Shown here piece after piece: positions 22,679 to 33,255 of a stretch of 64,000 nt of DNA. The notes under the pieces were generated by a model. That model worked only from the letters and a program-made list of their open reading frames with translations, ran no database searches and was not told the origin of the DNA. The stretch lies in the NCBI RefSeq assembly GCF_029784135.1, contig NC_073746.1, positions 180,483,788 through 180,547,787 of the forward strand, given 5' to 3'. Within the stretch, counting starts at the first letter, position 1. The number at the start of each line of letters is the position of its first letter. Source of the DNA: Toxorhynchites rutilus septentrionalis (lineage: Eukaryota; Arthropoda; Insecta; Diptera; Culicidae). Position numbers and translations under genes: made by a program.

Positions 22679-25600
22679 TGATATCCATCTTTTCTTCGAA
22701 CAGGGAATACAAAATTCATTTTTCTATTCAAACATCAAAAGCATTTTGTTTTGTTTCTCAGCACGAAGACCACAGCCACAGGGCATCCACCTTGTGTCGT
22801 CAGATAGTCGTTTTATTGAGAAAATTAATTGAAAAAAGCATTCTTAGAAATTGAACAACAACCCAGCACTCAGCTGACAATGATCCCATAAAAGCCAATC
22901 AGGTCATACATCTGTCATTCAGTCGAAGCCGATTCTTGTTTTCGGCGCCAGTTCTAAAAAACAACCTTTCGCCTGTAATTGATGTCAACATCAGGTTCAG
23001 TGATCCTATCTGCAATCGGTTCCAGCTCATCCCCTCAGTAGCTGCCGCTAGTTCTGTCTCTGTCAGCATTTTTACAGAAGTAAATCGTAACGAAGTGATT
23101 AAAATGTTAACATTATGTTTAAAAAAATGTTAGGTGGCCTTTGGAGAGATAAAACATCGATGTATACTGAAAAACAAATCTACAAAAAGATCGAAAGCAT
23201 CGAAACATCGAAAGATCGATTTTATCGATTTTTTCGAGTACGAAAGATCGATCCAAAAAATCGGAAATCGGAATGGAATAGATCGATCTTCTAAGAATCG
23301 ATTCGAGATCGCCCAATCCTAGTATGGTCCCAGAACAAAAATCTCAGTGGTTATGCGAAACTGGTCAACAGTTTTTCAGGCATAAATAGCAATAATAGAA
23401 CAACAATAGAATTTTTAAATGTCTGCCTCAAAAGGAAATATACACATGCTAACATCTGCATATTCTCAGACAGTCAAACGGCACTTAAAGCTCTAAATGC
23501 TTTTAAATACTCTTCAAAAATTGTCTGGGAATGCATTTCCCTTTTATGGCACTTAAGTCAGATAAGTTCGGTACAACTGTACTGGATTCCTGGCCATCCT
23601 GTGGACTTTATGACTGTGTTGAAAAGTGAGCTGGAGAAATGGTAAGACCGGGAAGTGACAGCTAATTGGATGGCTGTAAAACTTAAACGGGTAAAAAAAA
23701 TTATTACGCCGAGTATCAAAATTACTCAACAACTGCTGAGCCTTAATAAGAAAGACTTCAGCACATTCACTGATCTTGTAACAGGACACTTTCCGAGTAA
23801 ATACCATCTTAAAAACATAGGATTAGCACAAGATGATATTTGTCGCTTTTGTAATGCCGAAAGCGAAACCTCGGAACATTTACTCTGTAACTGCGGAGCT
23901 CTAACAAGACGCGGACTTCAACACCTTGATAAAGCTATTCTGGAGTCCTAGGAAATTTGGTCTGCGTCGCCAATCAGGATTATAAATTTTATCAAACAGA
24001 TTATTCCTGATTGGTACCTATCTCGCTATAGCTTCCAGTCTACTCCTTCATCAATAAGCAGTAGATAAGCTTAAAGTGTAGTATAAAAAAGTGGTATACC
24101 ACACTGCCGCTCTACGCATAAATGTCCCATGTTCTAAAATCAGCAACTGATAAAAACGCAATCAAAGTTTTCTAGCATATTTGTCTACCAGAAGCTTTAA
24201 GCATTTCAGTTTAACAATACACCGGGTTTTTTATGAGCAGTGAACTATTGTCTAATAAAACGTGAAACGTTACCCTTACATGAATCGATCAAGCTTGATC
24301 ATAATTTTAAAAATTCATGGTGGGACAGATATGCCTAGAATATCAACATGAACAATCGAACTTGTTGTTGTTTTTTGAAATACTGGGAACAAATAATAAG
24401 TTTTTTGGCGTTTTTACGAAGGATTATGTATAAGAACATCGTTTTATGAAGAAGGGAATGATCTGCAACATCTTTGCAGAATATAAATCTCGCTGTTATC
24501 AGGCATTCGCTAACAAGGTGTACACGTGTTCTGTTAAACTTTTTGAATTTTTTTGAGAATTCTTTCGCTCTCCCAAACCATCCATAAAATAATAAATAGA
24601 AATAATAAGAAATAAGTGCATTCGCTCTACTGAAAGCGTGGCTTAAAATTCTTGTACTTGAACCGATTTATTCATTATGGATTTACAAAAAATACATGGC
24701 GGACAGTTATGCCTAGAATATCAACATAGGACAATTGAGCTTGATATTGTTTTTTTAAAAGCTGGAAACAAAGAATAACTTTTTTGTGTTTTTCCAGAAG
24801 ATAAGGCATAAAAACATCGTTTTATGAAGAAAAGTGAAAATTGTCAAAAAGTAATATGGGATTCTATTCTATTGCATGTGCTGCACTATTGGATAGTTTC
24901 AGTTTGTATGGCTTGAAGCAAATAAATGGTATCCTGAATAGAAATGAACGACTCCTCGACCTAGTATTGATATCATATTCTCTAATAGGACAATGTCAGT
25001 TATTAGAAGCTGTAGAACCGCTAACTACCATCGACACTGACCATCCCGCTTTATCAGTCGAACTCGAAGTACCAACTCCAACCGTATTCGAACAATATAC
25101 AAACGAACCTGAGTTGAACTACCAAAAAGCTGATTATAACACTCTAAGCGAAGTTTTTCACCAAACAAATTGGACATTTTTAGAACAATCAACCGACATC
25201 GATCAAGCTGTGATTCTTTTTTCGTGTATCGACCATCTCAAAAACTACCATGGGGAGATGCACGTTTGCGATGCCTAAAAGGTATAAGGTCGAGAACACT
25301 TGGAAGTATTGTAGAACTCCTTGTCCCTTCTATAAGCTACAGTTTGCACGCGCCAGCAACGATTACCGAATTTACAACCGATATCTGTACAAACGTTACA
25401 CACTTCGTACACAAGACAACCTACGGAGAAATCCGAAGCAGGTTTGAAATTTCGTAAATACTAAACGAGAAGAAAGTGAACTACCTGTAGACATGTTCCT
25501 GAATTCCGAATCAGCTCGATTCCCTTCTGGGAAAAGCGAGCTTTTCGCTACGCATTTCAAAAGCGCATTCAATAGCTCCGTCGCTTCCGATGAACAGGCA

Positions 25601-28528
25601 GAAGTTGCCTGCAGAGACGCACAAAAAAAATGGCTGTGAACTGACAGGTATTACTGTTACCCATGAACAGGTAGAATCTGCTATTGCCAAGATGAAATAC
25701 TCTACATCAGCGGATGGCATTCCCTTCTGCGTTTTGAATCCATTAACACTACTTTTTAACATGTCACTTCAAGAAGGCTGATTGGGCAATCAGATTTCCA
25801 TTAACTTGGAAGTTGTCTGTGATGTTCACCGTTCATAAAAAAAGAAGATAAGCAGAATGTTGAAAATTATCGAGACATCACCTCTTTATGCGCTTGCTCG
25901 AAGGTATTTGAGATAATTGTTAATGATGTTCTGTTCCGGAGCTGTAAAAGTTATATATCAGCTGTTCAACATGGATTCTACCCTTAAAGATCTGTTTCCA
26001 TAAATCTGGTGCAGTTTACTTCATTTTGCTTGCGTAGTCTAGATGCCGGCTCACAAGTTGACGTGATATATATCGACCTCAAAGCAGCGTTCGACCGAGT
26101 CGATCATAGGATACTACTGGATGAACTCGGAATCTCTAGTGATCTCATCAGATGGTTTGAATCATACCTTACAAATCGCAGACTATGTATTAAAATTGGA
26201 TTTCAATCGTCAGAATGTTTTCCAACAAACGTTCCACAGAGAAACGGAATTACTACCGACAGGATGCCGCCTTTTCTACGCAGACGATGTCAAGATATAC
26301 ATAATAGTAAATGGTATTGAAGATTGTCTTCTCTTGCAACAATGGATTGATACTTTTGAAGAATGGTGCTCCAAAAACTTATTAACTATTAGCATTAGCT
26401 ATTAGCGATCTGGGAGTTATTCTTGATTCAGGACTCACGTTCCGCCTTCACTCGATGGAATCATCACAAAAGTCAATGGACAATTAGTTTTCATTTTTAA
26501 AATAACCAATGAATTCCGCGATCTTCATTGCCTTCGATCACTTTTTTTGTGTACTTGTACGCTCGATTTTAGATTCAAATGCTATCGTGTGGTGTCCATA
26601 TCACAGCAACTGGATAAATAAATTCGAGTCAATACAAAGAAAGTTCGTGAGATATGCTCTACGCAACCTTCCATGGCGAGATCCCGTTAGTTTACCACCG
26701 TATGAACATCGATGTAGGCTGCTTGGACTTGATACACTGGAACGTAGGAGATTTGTCGCTCAAGCTGTATTTGTTGTAAAAATTTTGTTGGGTGAAATTG
26801 ATGCAGCGGAAATATTGTCACAGTTTAACGTTTAAGCACCTGAGAGAGTATTAAGACGAAGAGACTTACTATTACTTGATGCACGTAATGCAGGGTCTGA
26901 ACAACAAGGCCCAATCAGATTTATGGCGGCAAGATTTAACGAATTGTAAATTTATTGTTATATGTTCCAAACACGAAAAGATATGAGGGAATGAATTAGG
27001 GGCGCTTTTTGATTGTATACAATGAGAGGAAAAAAAAGTGATTCAGTGCGTTCAGGGTTGAAGCTTTGATGACAACTGCTGAAGCGGCGTGGATACCAAC
27101 ATTCGCATGGTGGTGAAAGCAGTTGTTTTCTGGACTGTGAGCTCGAGTGATGAGCTAAGTTTCCTTTCCAACACATATTCCTATAGTTCATTTAATGTTT
27201 TTTATTCAATTACTCAATTCTTGGATAAACAGAACAATCGATGATCAACAGAATATATTGCCGGCCCGAATGGTTTTACAAAAGTTCTCTAGGTTATCTT
27301 CTCAGGTTTCCCAGAGATAACTCTTCGACATCGCAATGGAAATTCGATAAAGAGCACGCTCGAGATTTTGAGATTTTTGGTTTGTCGTTTCGTCCGATGA
27401 TCGATAATTCGCATTTACATAATCACATCACTTACCTCAGTGAATACTGATTCTTACCTCTCCCCACTAACAACTATCCCTTCCCTGGTAAACGCTAGGG
27501 AACCACGCTATAGAGGCGACCCTCTTGGCCTTCGGGCGGCGAATATCATACTAACATTGCTTCCCTTCCCCTGATGACTGTAAGGAATCACCAAACTTAC
27601 ACAATGAGAATGGATTGCTACTCCCAAGCGCCATTCAGTGTGTTCTTTGTGCAATTTCGCTGGTTCTGGTCAATCACGGAGAGCAACTACGAAATGTACA
27701 GTCTACCCAAGCTCAAACACGAAAAAATATGAGGTTTATATGCCCTCATGAATAAAAGATTCGTTAACTCGGAAATGGAAATAAATAAATAATAAATAAG
27801 TATACTCCACTTTCAGGCCAGCACGTTCCAAATGGCTGTCCTTTTACAATTCAATGAACAAACAACATGGACTATTCAACAGTTAGGCGAAAATACAAGT
27901 GAGTCGGCGTAAATTGGATACAGAGGCCAACAATAGTAATATTTTTTCAACCGATTTGCAGGTATTAACCACGAAAATCTGATACAAGTTCTGCAGATTC
28001 TCCTGAAAACAAAACTGCTCTCATGTTATGACGATGAAGCGAATTTACAACCCACTTCTTCGGTTGAATTAAATTCAGGGTTCAAAAAGTATGTATCACT
28101 AAGCCTTCGGATAGGGTCTCGAATGTAGAATAATTTATTTTATTGATATTTTACAGCAAAAAACTCCGCATCAACATTAATTTCCCGCTCAAGACCGAGC
28201 TGAAGGTCGAACAGGAAGCAACCCATAAACACATAGAAGAAGATCGAAAGATTCTCATACAGGCAGCGATTGTGCGGATTATGAAGATGCGCAAAGTTTT
28301 GAACCACACCCACCTTGTTGGAGAAGTACTGAATCAACTTTCGACGAGATTTAAGCCTAAAGTTCAGGTGATCAAGGTAAGTCCGACGATTCGTCCGTCA
28401 TATACAAACAACTTCACTTGAATTTTTTTCTTGTGTTTTTCCGATAGAAATGCATTGATATTCTGATAGAAAAGGAATACCTCGAACGTCAGGAGGGACA
28501 GAAAGACACGTACAGTTATCTAGCTTGA
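18566..28528 (+). CDS. Cul1: Cullin-1, SCF E3 ubiquitin ligase scaffold (12 coding exons)
   Basis: Exons: 18566-18622, 18750-18835, 19565-19659, 19718-20207, 20279-20636, 20700-20963, 21024-21368, 21421-21552, 27817-27898, 27962-28088, 28157-28376 and 28448-28528. All junctions are GT/AG and phases agree, giving 778 residues, close to the usual 775. Cullin-1 bridges Skp1/F-box substrate receptors at its N-terminal cullin repeats (for example [11 protein letters not shown] near residue 47) to the RING protein Roc1 at the C-terminal cullin homology domain ([17 protein letters not shown] in exon 7). The winged-helix tail holds the NEDD8 acceptor Lys at about residue 722 in [11 protein letters not shown], and the protein ends YSYLA as in other CUL1 proteins. 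The start ATG was chosen for frame continuity after the acceptor near 18524. Intron 8 (6.3 kb) is filled with transposons; the other introns are short or moderate. ATTAAA at 28636-28641 is a plausible poly(A) signal. Confidence 0.95.
18836..19564 (+). other. Cul1 intron 2
   Basis: This 729-bp AT-rich intron begins gtaaga and ends ccacag. I saw no element or ORF of interest inside it. Confidence 0.8.
21797..21962 (+). pseudogene. Retrotransposon RNase H domain, 5' piece (split)
   Basis: The frame contains a linker ([17 protein letters not shown]) and the RNase H opening [18 protein letters not shown], the first catalytic Asp block of I/R1/Jockey-type pol genes. The domain stops at the gtatggtc target site of the hAT-like element and resumes at 23330. 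Confidence 0.8.
21963..23321. mobile_element. hAT-like element, 8-bp TSD gtatggtc, inside an RNase H domain
   Basis: The repeat gtatggtc at 21955-21962 and 23322-23329 flanks ends reading taggattg and, reverse-complemented on the right, taggattgggcgatc. Both subterminal regions (21970-22090 and 23150-23320) are dense in atcgat and aatcgat words, which I read as transposase-binding repeats. It interrupts a retrotransposon RNase H domain and is itself interrupted by a dispersed repeat at about 22130-22676. The interior has no convincing transposase frame. Confidence 0.75.
22130..22676 (+). repeat. Dispersed repeat with ~141-bp tandem units, copy 2
   Basis: It starts ctagctaacccggcaaactt, continues through about three units containing gtgtttcatttgtatggcag, and ends with cgatcggttcagtagtttcc, agacagacagacagacatc and a TA microsatellite (about 22653-22676). 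The end structure resembles SINE-like or RTE-tailed repeats common in insect genomes. It is nested in the hAT-like element at 21963-23321. Confidence 0.65.
23330..24000 (+). pseudogene. Retrotransposon RNase H domain, 3' piece, and C-terminal zinc region
   Basis: After the hAT insertion, coding similarity resumes: [18 protein letters not shown] holds the third RNase H acidic block and [13 protein letters not shown] the WIPGH block. A frameshift then leads to [19 protein letters not shown] and [11 protein letters not shown], the CCHC-like C-terminal region of these pol proteins. Stops and shifts show it is dead. Confidence 0.8.
24285..24840 (+). repeat. Diverged direct repeat pair
   Basis: Blocks of about 180 bp at about 24285-24480 and 24655-24840 share gcctagaatatcaacat, a stretch around aactttttt with gtttttcca or gtttttacga, and aacatcgttttatgaagaa. 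Their origin is unknown. They lie immediately upstream of the Jockey-like copy. Confidence 0.5.
24845..26950 (+). pseudogene. Decayed Jockey-like non-LTR retrotransposon
   Basis: Successive frames give an endonuclease tail ([24 protein letters not shown]), a connecting region ([11 protein letters not shown]), RT palm motif A ([17 protein letters not shown] at about 26060), then YADDVKIYI with the catalytic YADD at about 26280. The C-terminal region follows ([20 protein letters not shown], then [15 protein letters not shown]). Motif B is largely deleted between 26220 and 26275. There is no RNase H domain. At least four frameshifts make it inactive. It ends at about 26950, inside Cul1 intron 8. 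Confidence 0.8.
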
Positions 28529-29073
28529 TCAGTTTTAGTTTTGTTTTGCATAACCGTCTAAACAAATCCTTGATAATAGAAACGAATGTAAAAATGCTAC
28601 TGAATCTGTTCAAATGCCAGAAAAGCAAACAATATATTAAATGGATTTGAGAAAAAAATCAAATATTTTGTTCTTATTAAAAATTACCGTGAGCTCTCTG
28701 TATAGCTTAATTCTATTGTGTTTGGAAATTGTTTTTTAAAAAATCGGTGTCGGTTATGAGTTTTTCAGTTCAACGAGCAGTTCCGAAAATTGAAAAGTGC
28801 AAAGTTTTATCATATAATAGGCAATGTTATAATCAATCGAGAAATTCTAATCATTGAATACAGATCATGGATAGTGAATGTGGATAAAATGAAAATATAA
28901 AGATTATTGAACTTGCACATAAAATGCTAACATTTCCAAGTGCTCTTAATGTGAAAATAATTGAGAAAGTATTTACAAGTATCCGAAAACCAAATTATGT
29001 GGTGCCACGAGATCTGAGAATAATAAAATAACGAGACTAATAATAAGTTTTTGAGGGCTTCACACGCTTACTA
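28529..29073. other. Cul1 3' UTR and spacer
   Basis: The probable 3' UTR runs to just past ATTAAA at 28636-28641. Beyond it is AT-rich sequence with nothing recognised. Confidence 0.5.
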
Positions 29074-29198
29074 CAGTCAACTCTCCAAGGGACTATCGAG
29101 TTAGGCAGGTATCGAAGTATGGAGAGAAGAATTCTTGTAAAATAATTCAAGAGTACCAGTTACGAGTTACAAAACCTCGAGTAAGCGAGAGTTGACTG
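29074..29198. mobile_element. pogo/Tigger-like MITE, TA target site
   Basis: TA at 29072-29073 and 29199-29200 flanks a 125-bp element starting cagtcaactctcc and ending, inverted, gagagttgactg. The CAGT terminus with TA duplication matches pogo/Tigger-type elements. It is non-coding. Confidence 0.7.
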
Positions 29199-29246
29199 TA
29201 CATCAATGACGTTACACTTTGATCTCTCCCTCAAGGGGGAACACTT

Positions 29247-29574
29247 ATGGCGGGTTTACATTAGGGAGATCTATAGCTATAGATGGATTTATTCACGTGA
29301 ATATAGGTGTAAACGGGTGAGAATAAATATGATACACTTATTCGAGGTATATATAACTTGAATAAATTCAGCATATGTAAACGCTTGTGAATTTCTCACT
29401 GGTGAGAAATCACTAAAGTTGGATGCAGTTCTACTTCAGGTGAATAAATTCACCGAAAACATGAATATATTCATTATAGAAGTTCACGCTAGTGTAAACA
29501 GTTGATGCGATTTCTATAAATCTCATCATATTTCTTCACATGAATATATCACAAGTCTAAACCCACCCTTACTC
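29247..29574 (-). mobile_element. MITE, family M1, copy 2
   Basis: It is the inverted near-identical partner of 13448-13767, from atggcgggtttacattaggg to agtctaaacccaccc, with the same internal palindromes. The two copies differ by few substitutions over about 320 bp, so the family was active relatively recently. Confidence 0.7.
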
Positions 29575-29590
29575 TGTTAATAGGCCAAAT

Positions 29591-29846
29591 CAAGGCGCGT
29601 AGAAGTATATCCTAAGGTGGGCCAACTTGCTAAAACCACTCTTCAGCCATCTTGGAAGTCTACTGTGTTTTGTTTGTAAACAAAACACAATACGCTAGTG
29701 CCGAAGCTCGCTCCTGATCAGTCTGTCTCTTTCACGCTTCAAGGAAATAATTCCCCTTCTGCTTTCTTCCGTACTGTTTTCATATACCGCTCCCCTAACC
29801 AACTTAGTGACGAAACGGCCTCACCTAGTCCCATAGACCTGTCTTG
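29591..29846 (+). mobile_element. hAT-like MITE, family M2, monomer
   Basis: The 256-bp element starts caaggcgcgtagaag and ends acctgtcttg, an imperfect inverted repeat (CAAG-CG-GT pattern). The 8-bp flanks ggccaaat (29583-29590) and ggcaaaat (29847-29854) match at seven positions, consistent with a hAT-type duplication. Related copies lie at 45018-45491 (dimer) and 62051-62158 (fragment). The open frame across its right part is a by-product and has no domain. Confidence 0.7.
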
Positions 29847-29849
29847 GGC

Positions 29850-29971
29850 AAAATATCAGCATTTCGAATTGATACTTATCAAGGTAGGTACAACGAGAAA
29901 ACAAATTCGCAAAATATCAGCATTTCGAATTGATACGTATCAAGGTAGGTACAACGAGAAAACAAATTCGC
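29850..29971 (+). repeat. 61-bp tandem duplication
   Basis: Two adjacent units (29850-29910 and 29911-29971) starting aaaatatcagcatttcgaat differ at a single position (actta versus acgta). The duplication abuts the right end of the M2 element. Confidence 0.85.
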
Positions 29972-30157
29972 GTTGTCGTCTTTGAGCTTCGTAAGGCATA
30001 AGGCGTAATAGTTTTTCAGGTGAAAATCACAAAAATCTATAAATATGAGTAACTGCTTGAAAGTCTATCTTAGTCAAGATTTTTCGATGCATGTCGTTTG
30101 CTGTCAGTACAAGTTTTCTAAATATTGTACTCGCCCTGGCCATCCTCAGTTTCTATT

Positions 30158-30780
30158 TTTTTTTATCCAAAATATATATTTTTATTAAGGCTCATATGGC
30201 GTCAGCCTAACGGGGCCGGGAGTTCAATATTTTGACAATGTTTGCTTACAACTATGTTAGTAATATGTAACCGATTACGCGCGGTTGGCTCGAGGTTAGT
30301 ATTACAAGTGTTCGCAGTGCTCTGTACGTGTGCCCGACACGGGATACTTCCTATTGGGATGCAGCTGACCGTTAATCAGCAACGCCCCCCCTAGTCTGCA
30401 CCCCATATCTAGCTTGGTGCGTCTTTCTCGACTCGAGGAATCCAGGATAGAATGATCACTAGCCGGCGCAATCATCAGCTCGTGTAGAGTTGTCATGAGC
30501 GGTACAACCTTTGGCTCTTGTTGAATCGTCAGTGGACTGCACAACCCTTCGGCCCGTGTATCTGTAAAGAGTGTGTGTATGTATTGCCGCGACTAAGTAA
30601 AAGTTTATAGATCGGATAAGGGGATATGAAACAGAACCGGATACACGTCCAGACAACATGCTCGATGTCGTGGTAGGCATCGCCACAATCACATAGATTG
30701 CTTGCTGCGAGCCCAATGCGATAAAGATGCGCGTTTAGGTTGTAGTGATTGGACATAAGCCGAGATATCACGCGAATGAA
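30158..30780 (-). pseudogene. I-type retrotransposon 3' fragment, minus strand
   Basis: From 30771 the minus strand encodes a pol C-terminus (ISRLMSNHYNLNAHLYRIGL, then CDCGDAYHDIEHVVW), nearly the same as in the copy at 60320-62050. An internal deletion then joins it to a 3' UTR that ends in a T run (A-tail on the minus strand) at about 30158-30168. The copy is 5'-truncated and dead. A plus-strand relative of the 3' UTR lies at about 48110-48600. Confidence 0.8.
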
Positions 30781-30865
30781 ATACTAACTAATTCGGAACC
30801 AATAAAACATAACATCATTTAACTCGCTGCGCCATCCGATTGTAAATCTAATATCTAATATATAT

Positions 30866-31307
30866 CAGCTGTACTAGCGTTGTACGTGTACAGCGTTATA
30901 TAGGTACTATCGTATCATGACAGACATACTTTGGTTGTACATTGTACCGTATGTCAAACTGACAATCAGAATTTTTCCCGATTTTTACCACATATTTCAA
31001 TTAAAAAGGTTTTTATTTAGCGTTCAAACTATCAAACATAACAACCAAGTTTAAAATCTGAGTTTATAACTCAAGAGGAAGTCAATGAATAGAACGTTTA
31101 CCAAACGTTTTGATTCGGTTTGTTCATGCTACCCACCACTAACCGTCTATGGCGCTGCGCGCAGTACAGCTGTAGCCATGTACAGCGGTAAAATAGGTCG
31201 GTACAGGTACAACGATTGTACCGAGTTGCTTGGATGGTTCTAGCGCTGTACATGGTGACAGACATACAATTTTCGAAGTACAGCGGTAGAACAACTGTAT
31301 GTCTGTC
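30866..31307 (-). mobile_element. Long-TIR MITE, family M3, copy 1
   Basis: The left end cagctgtactagcgttgtac and the right end acaactgtatgtctgtc are inverted copies of each other. The inside repeats words such as gtacaacg, tgtacag and gacagacatac. It is the inverted homologue of 47608-48011. The terminal acagacata is missing on the left, so this copy is slightly truncated. Confidence 0.65.
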
Positions 31308-31570
31308 ATAAGTATAACGTAATTTCGACAATCATCACAGCAAAAGATTTAATTACCGCTGACGTAACGTTGTGTGAGAGTCGACCTTAACCTGCGTAAA
31401 ATAAACACTGCCGAGGAGAACGGTGTAACAAGGCGTAACTTATCCGTCAAGCATGATATCATCGGCTGGTTACAAATATGAGTTTTTGAAAAAGTTTATA
31501 TTATTTTCGTAATATTGCGAATGCAGCGAATTAGTGAAATCAAATTTATACCGCAAAATATTCCGTGAAG

Positions 31571-32426
31571 ATGTCGAGCATTTATTCTCATCTTATTTCG
31601 CAACAGAGTAAGATTGTATCTATAACTAGAAACAGTTCGAGGTTTTTCGGAGAAACCATACGTCGTCATGCAACCACTGGACGTACTTCTGGTTCTTCGG
31701 ATCCCATGAAAGGAAAGGGTCCGGTAACATGGAAAAGTTTCACATTTATTGCAACCGCCGGTCTAGGAAGTCTCGGTTTCATGTGGTACGTAAAAGACGA
31801 GAAGGAGCAAGGTGTGTTCACGTAAACTACTTACATTGGATATCACTTCACTAATACCATTCGTTACAGCTTTATTAAGGGAAAGAAAACGACAATTGGG
31901 TAAAGCCGCTATCGGTGGTGCATGGGAGCTGGTAGATACAGAGGGAAATGTCCGCAAATCAGCTGACTTTGCTGGCCAGTGGCTGCTCATCTATTTTGGA
32001 TTCACACACTGTCCCGATATTTGTCCGGATGAATTGGAAAAGATGGCTGCTGTCGTGGATGGTCTTGGAAAATTGGAGGAAGCTGATCCGGTGCAGCCAC
32101 TCTTCATCACTGTAGATCCACAGCGGGACACGAAGGAAATTGTTGGGAAATATGTTAAAGAATTTCACCCTAGACTTTTGGGTTTGACGGGCACTATTGA
32201 ACAAGTAGCGAAGGTCTGCAAAGCCTTCCGGGTATATTTTAGTGCCGGTCCGAAGGATCAAGATGACGACTACATTGTGGATCATACAATCATAATGTAC
32301 CTGGTGGATCCAAATGGTCAGTTTTTTGATTATTATGGCCAGAATCGTAATAAAGACCAGGTGCGGGACTCCATACTTATAAATATGTCAAAGTATAAGC
32401 AGTTGAATAATAAGTCGTGGTTCTAA
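31571..32426 (+). CDS. SCO1: SCO1/SCO2-family copper chaperone of cytochrome c oxidase (2 exons)
   Basis: Exons are 31571-31811 and 31870-32426, joined by a 58-bp GT/AG intron, giving 265 residues. SCO proteins sit in the mitochondrial inner membrane and deliver copper to the CuA site of COX2. The N-terminus is basic and Ser/Arg-rich like a mitochondrial presequence ([14 protein letters not shown]). One membrane segment lies at about residues 56-74 ([14 protein letters not shown]). The thioredoxin-like domain follows, with the copper ligands CPDIC at about 128-132 and the distal His at about 219 (VDHTII), all intact. The first ATG was chosen because it starts the presequence-like stretch. Insects usually have a single Scox gene, so SCO1 and SCO2 are not distinguished. 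The gene lies 3 kb downstream of Cul1 on the same strand. Confidence 0.95.
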
Positions 32427-32689
32427 TAATTATGTAAAATTTTGTGCTTTCCCTTGACAATTCATAACACTGGCTCCCTTTAAAATAGAAAAGCAATATA
32501 ATCTTTAGTTGGCAAGGGGAGTGTTACAGAAAAGATTTCAGTATCGCAAATTCGAATCAGTAGCTGAGAAGATAATCATCTTTGCTGTCTCATTTTTGGT
32601 TCAGATGATTTAGTGATTTAGAATGTAACGCATAGCAACCTCGTTTGTGTACTTTGTTTACCGTTCACCGATCTAGGGCCTAACGAATT

Positions 32690-32722
32690 AGAGATGTATA
32701 TATGTATATGTATATGTATGTG

Positions 32723-32755
<33 letters not shown>
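32690..32755 (+). repeat. TA/TG-rich microsatellite at a gap edge
   Basis: An imperfect tatatg/tata repeat begins near 32694 and runs into the undetermined bases, and is the likely cause of the assembly break. Confidence 0.9.
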
Positions 32756-33255
32756 NNNNNNNNNNNNNNNNNNNNNNNNNNNNNNNNNNNNNNNNNNNNN
32801 NNNNNNNNNNNNNNNNNNNNNNNNNNNNNNNNNNNNNNNNNNNNNNNNNNNNNNNNNNNNNNNNNNNNNNNNNNNNNNNNNNNNNNNNNNNNNNNNNNNN
32901 NNNNNNNNNNNNNNNNNNNNNNNNNNNNNNNNNNNNNNNNNNNNNNNNNNNNNNNNNNNNNNNNNNNNNNNNNNNNNNNNNNNNNNNNNNNNNNNNNNNN
33001 NNNNNNNNNNNNNNNNNNNNNNNNNNNNNNNNNNNNNNNNNNNNNNNNNNNNNNNNNNNNNNNNNNNNNNNNNNNNNNNNNNNNNNNNNNNNNNNNNNNN
33101 NNNNNNNNNNNNNNNNNNNNNNNNNNNNNNNNNNNNNNNNNNNNNNNNNNNNNNNNNNNNNNNNNNNNNNNNNNNNNNNNNNNNNNNNNNNNNNNNNNNN
33201 NNNNNNNNNNNNNNNNNNNNNNNNNNNNNNNNNNNNNNNNNNNNNNNNNNNNNNN
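32756..33255. other. Assembly gap, 500 N
   Basis: Exactly 500 undetermined bases, a round number that usually stands for a gap of unknown length. Frames crossing it are artefacts. Confidence 0.99.

Larger units (their letters stand above)
21553..27816 (+). other. Cul1 intron 8, transposon-filled (6.3 kb)
   Basis: The intron begins gtgaga and ends tttcag. It holds an RNase H-bearing retrotransposon fragment split by a hAT-like element, which itself contains a dispersed repeat. A diverged direct repeat pair (24285-24480 and 24655-24840), a long decayed Jockey-like copy and about 0.85 kb of unrecognised sequence (26960-27816) follow. All retrotransposon pieces lie in the sense orientation. Confidence 0.85.

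Noticed and set aside
29698..29985. 95-codon frame resembling that at 45125-45481
   Set aside because: Both lie in the M2 MITE; the shared peptide reflects shared transposon DNA, not a protein family.
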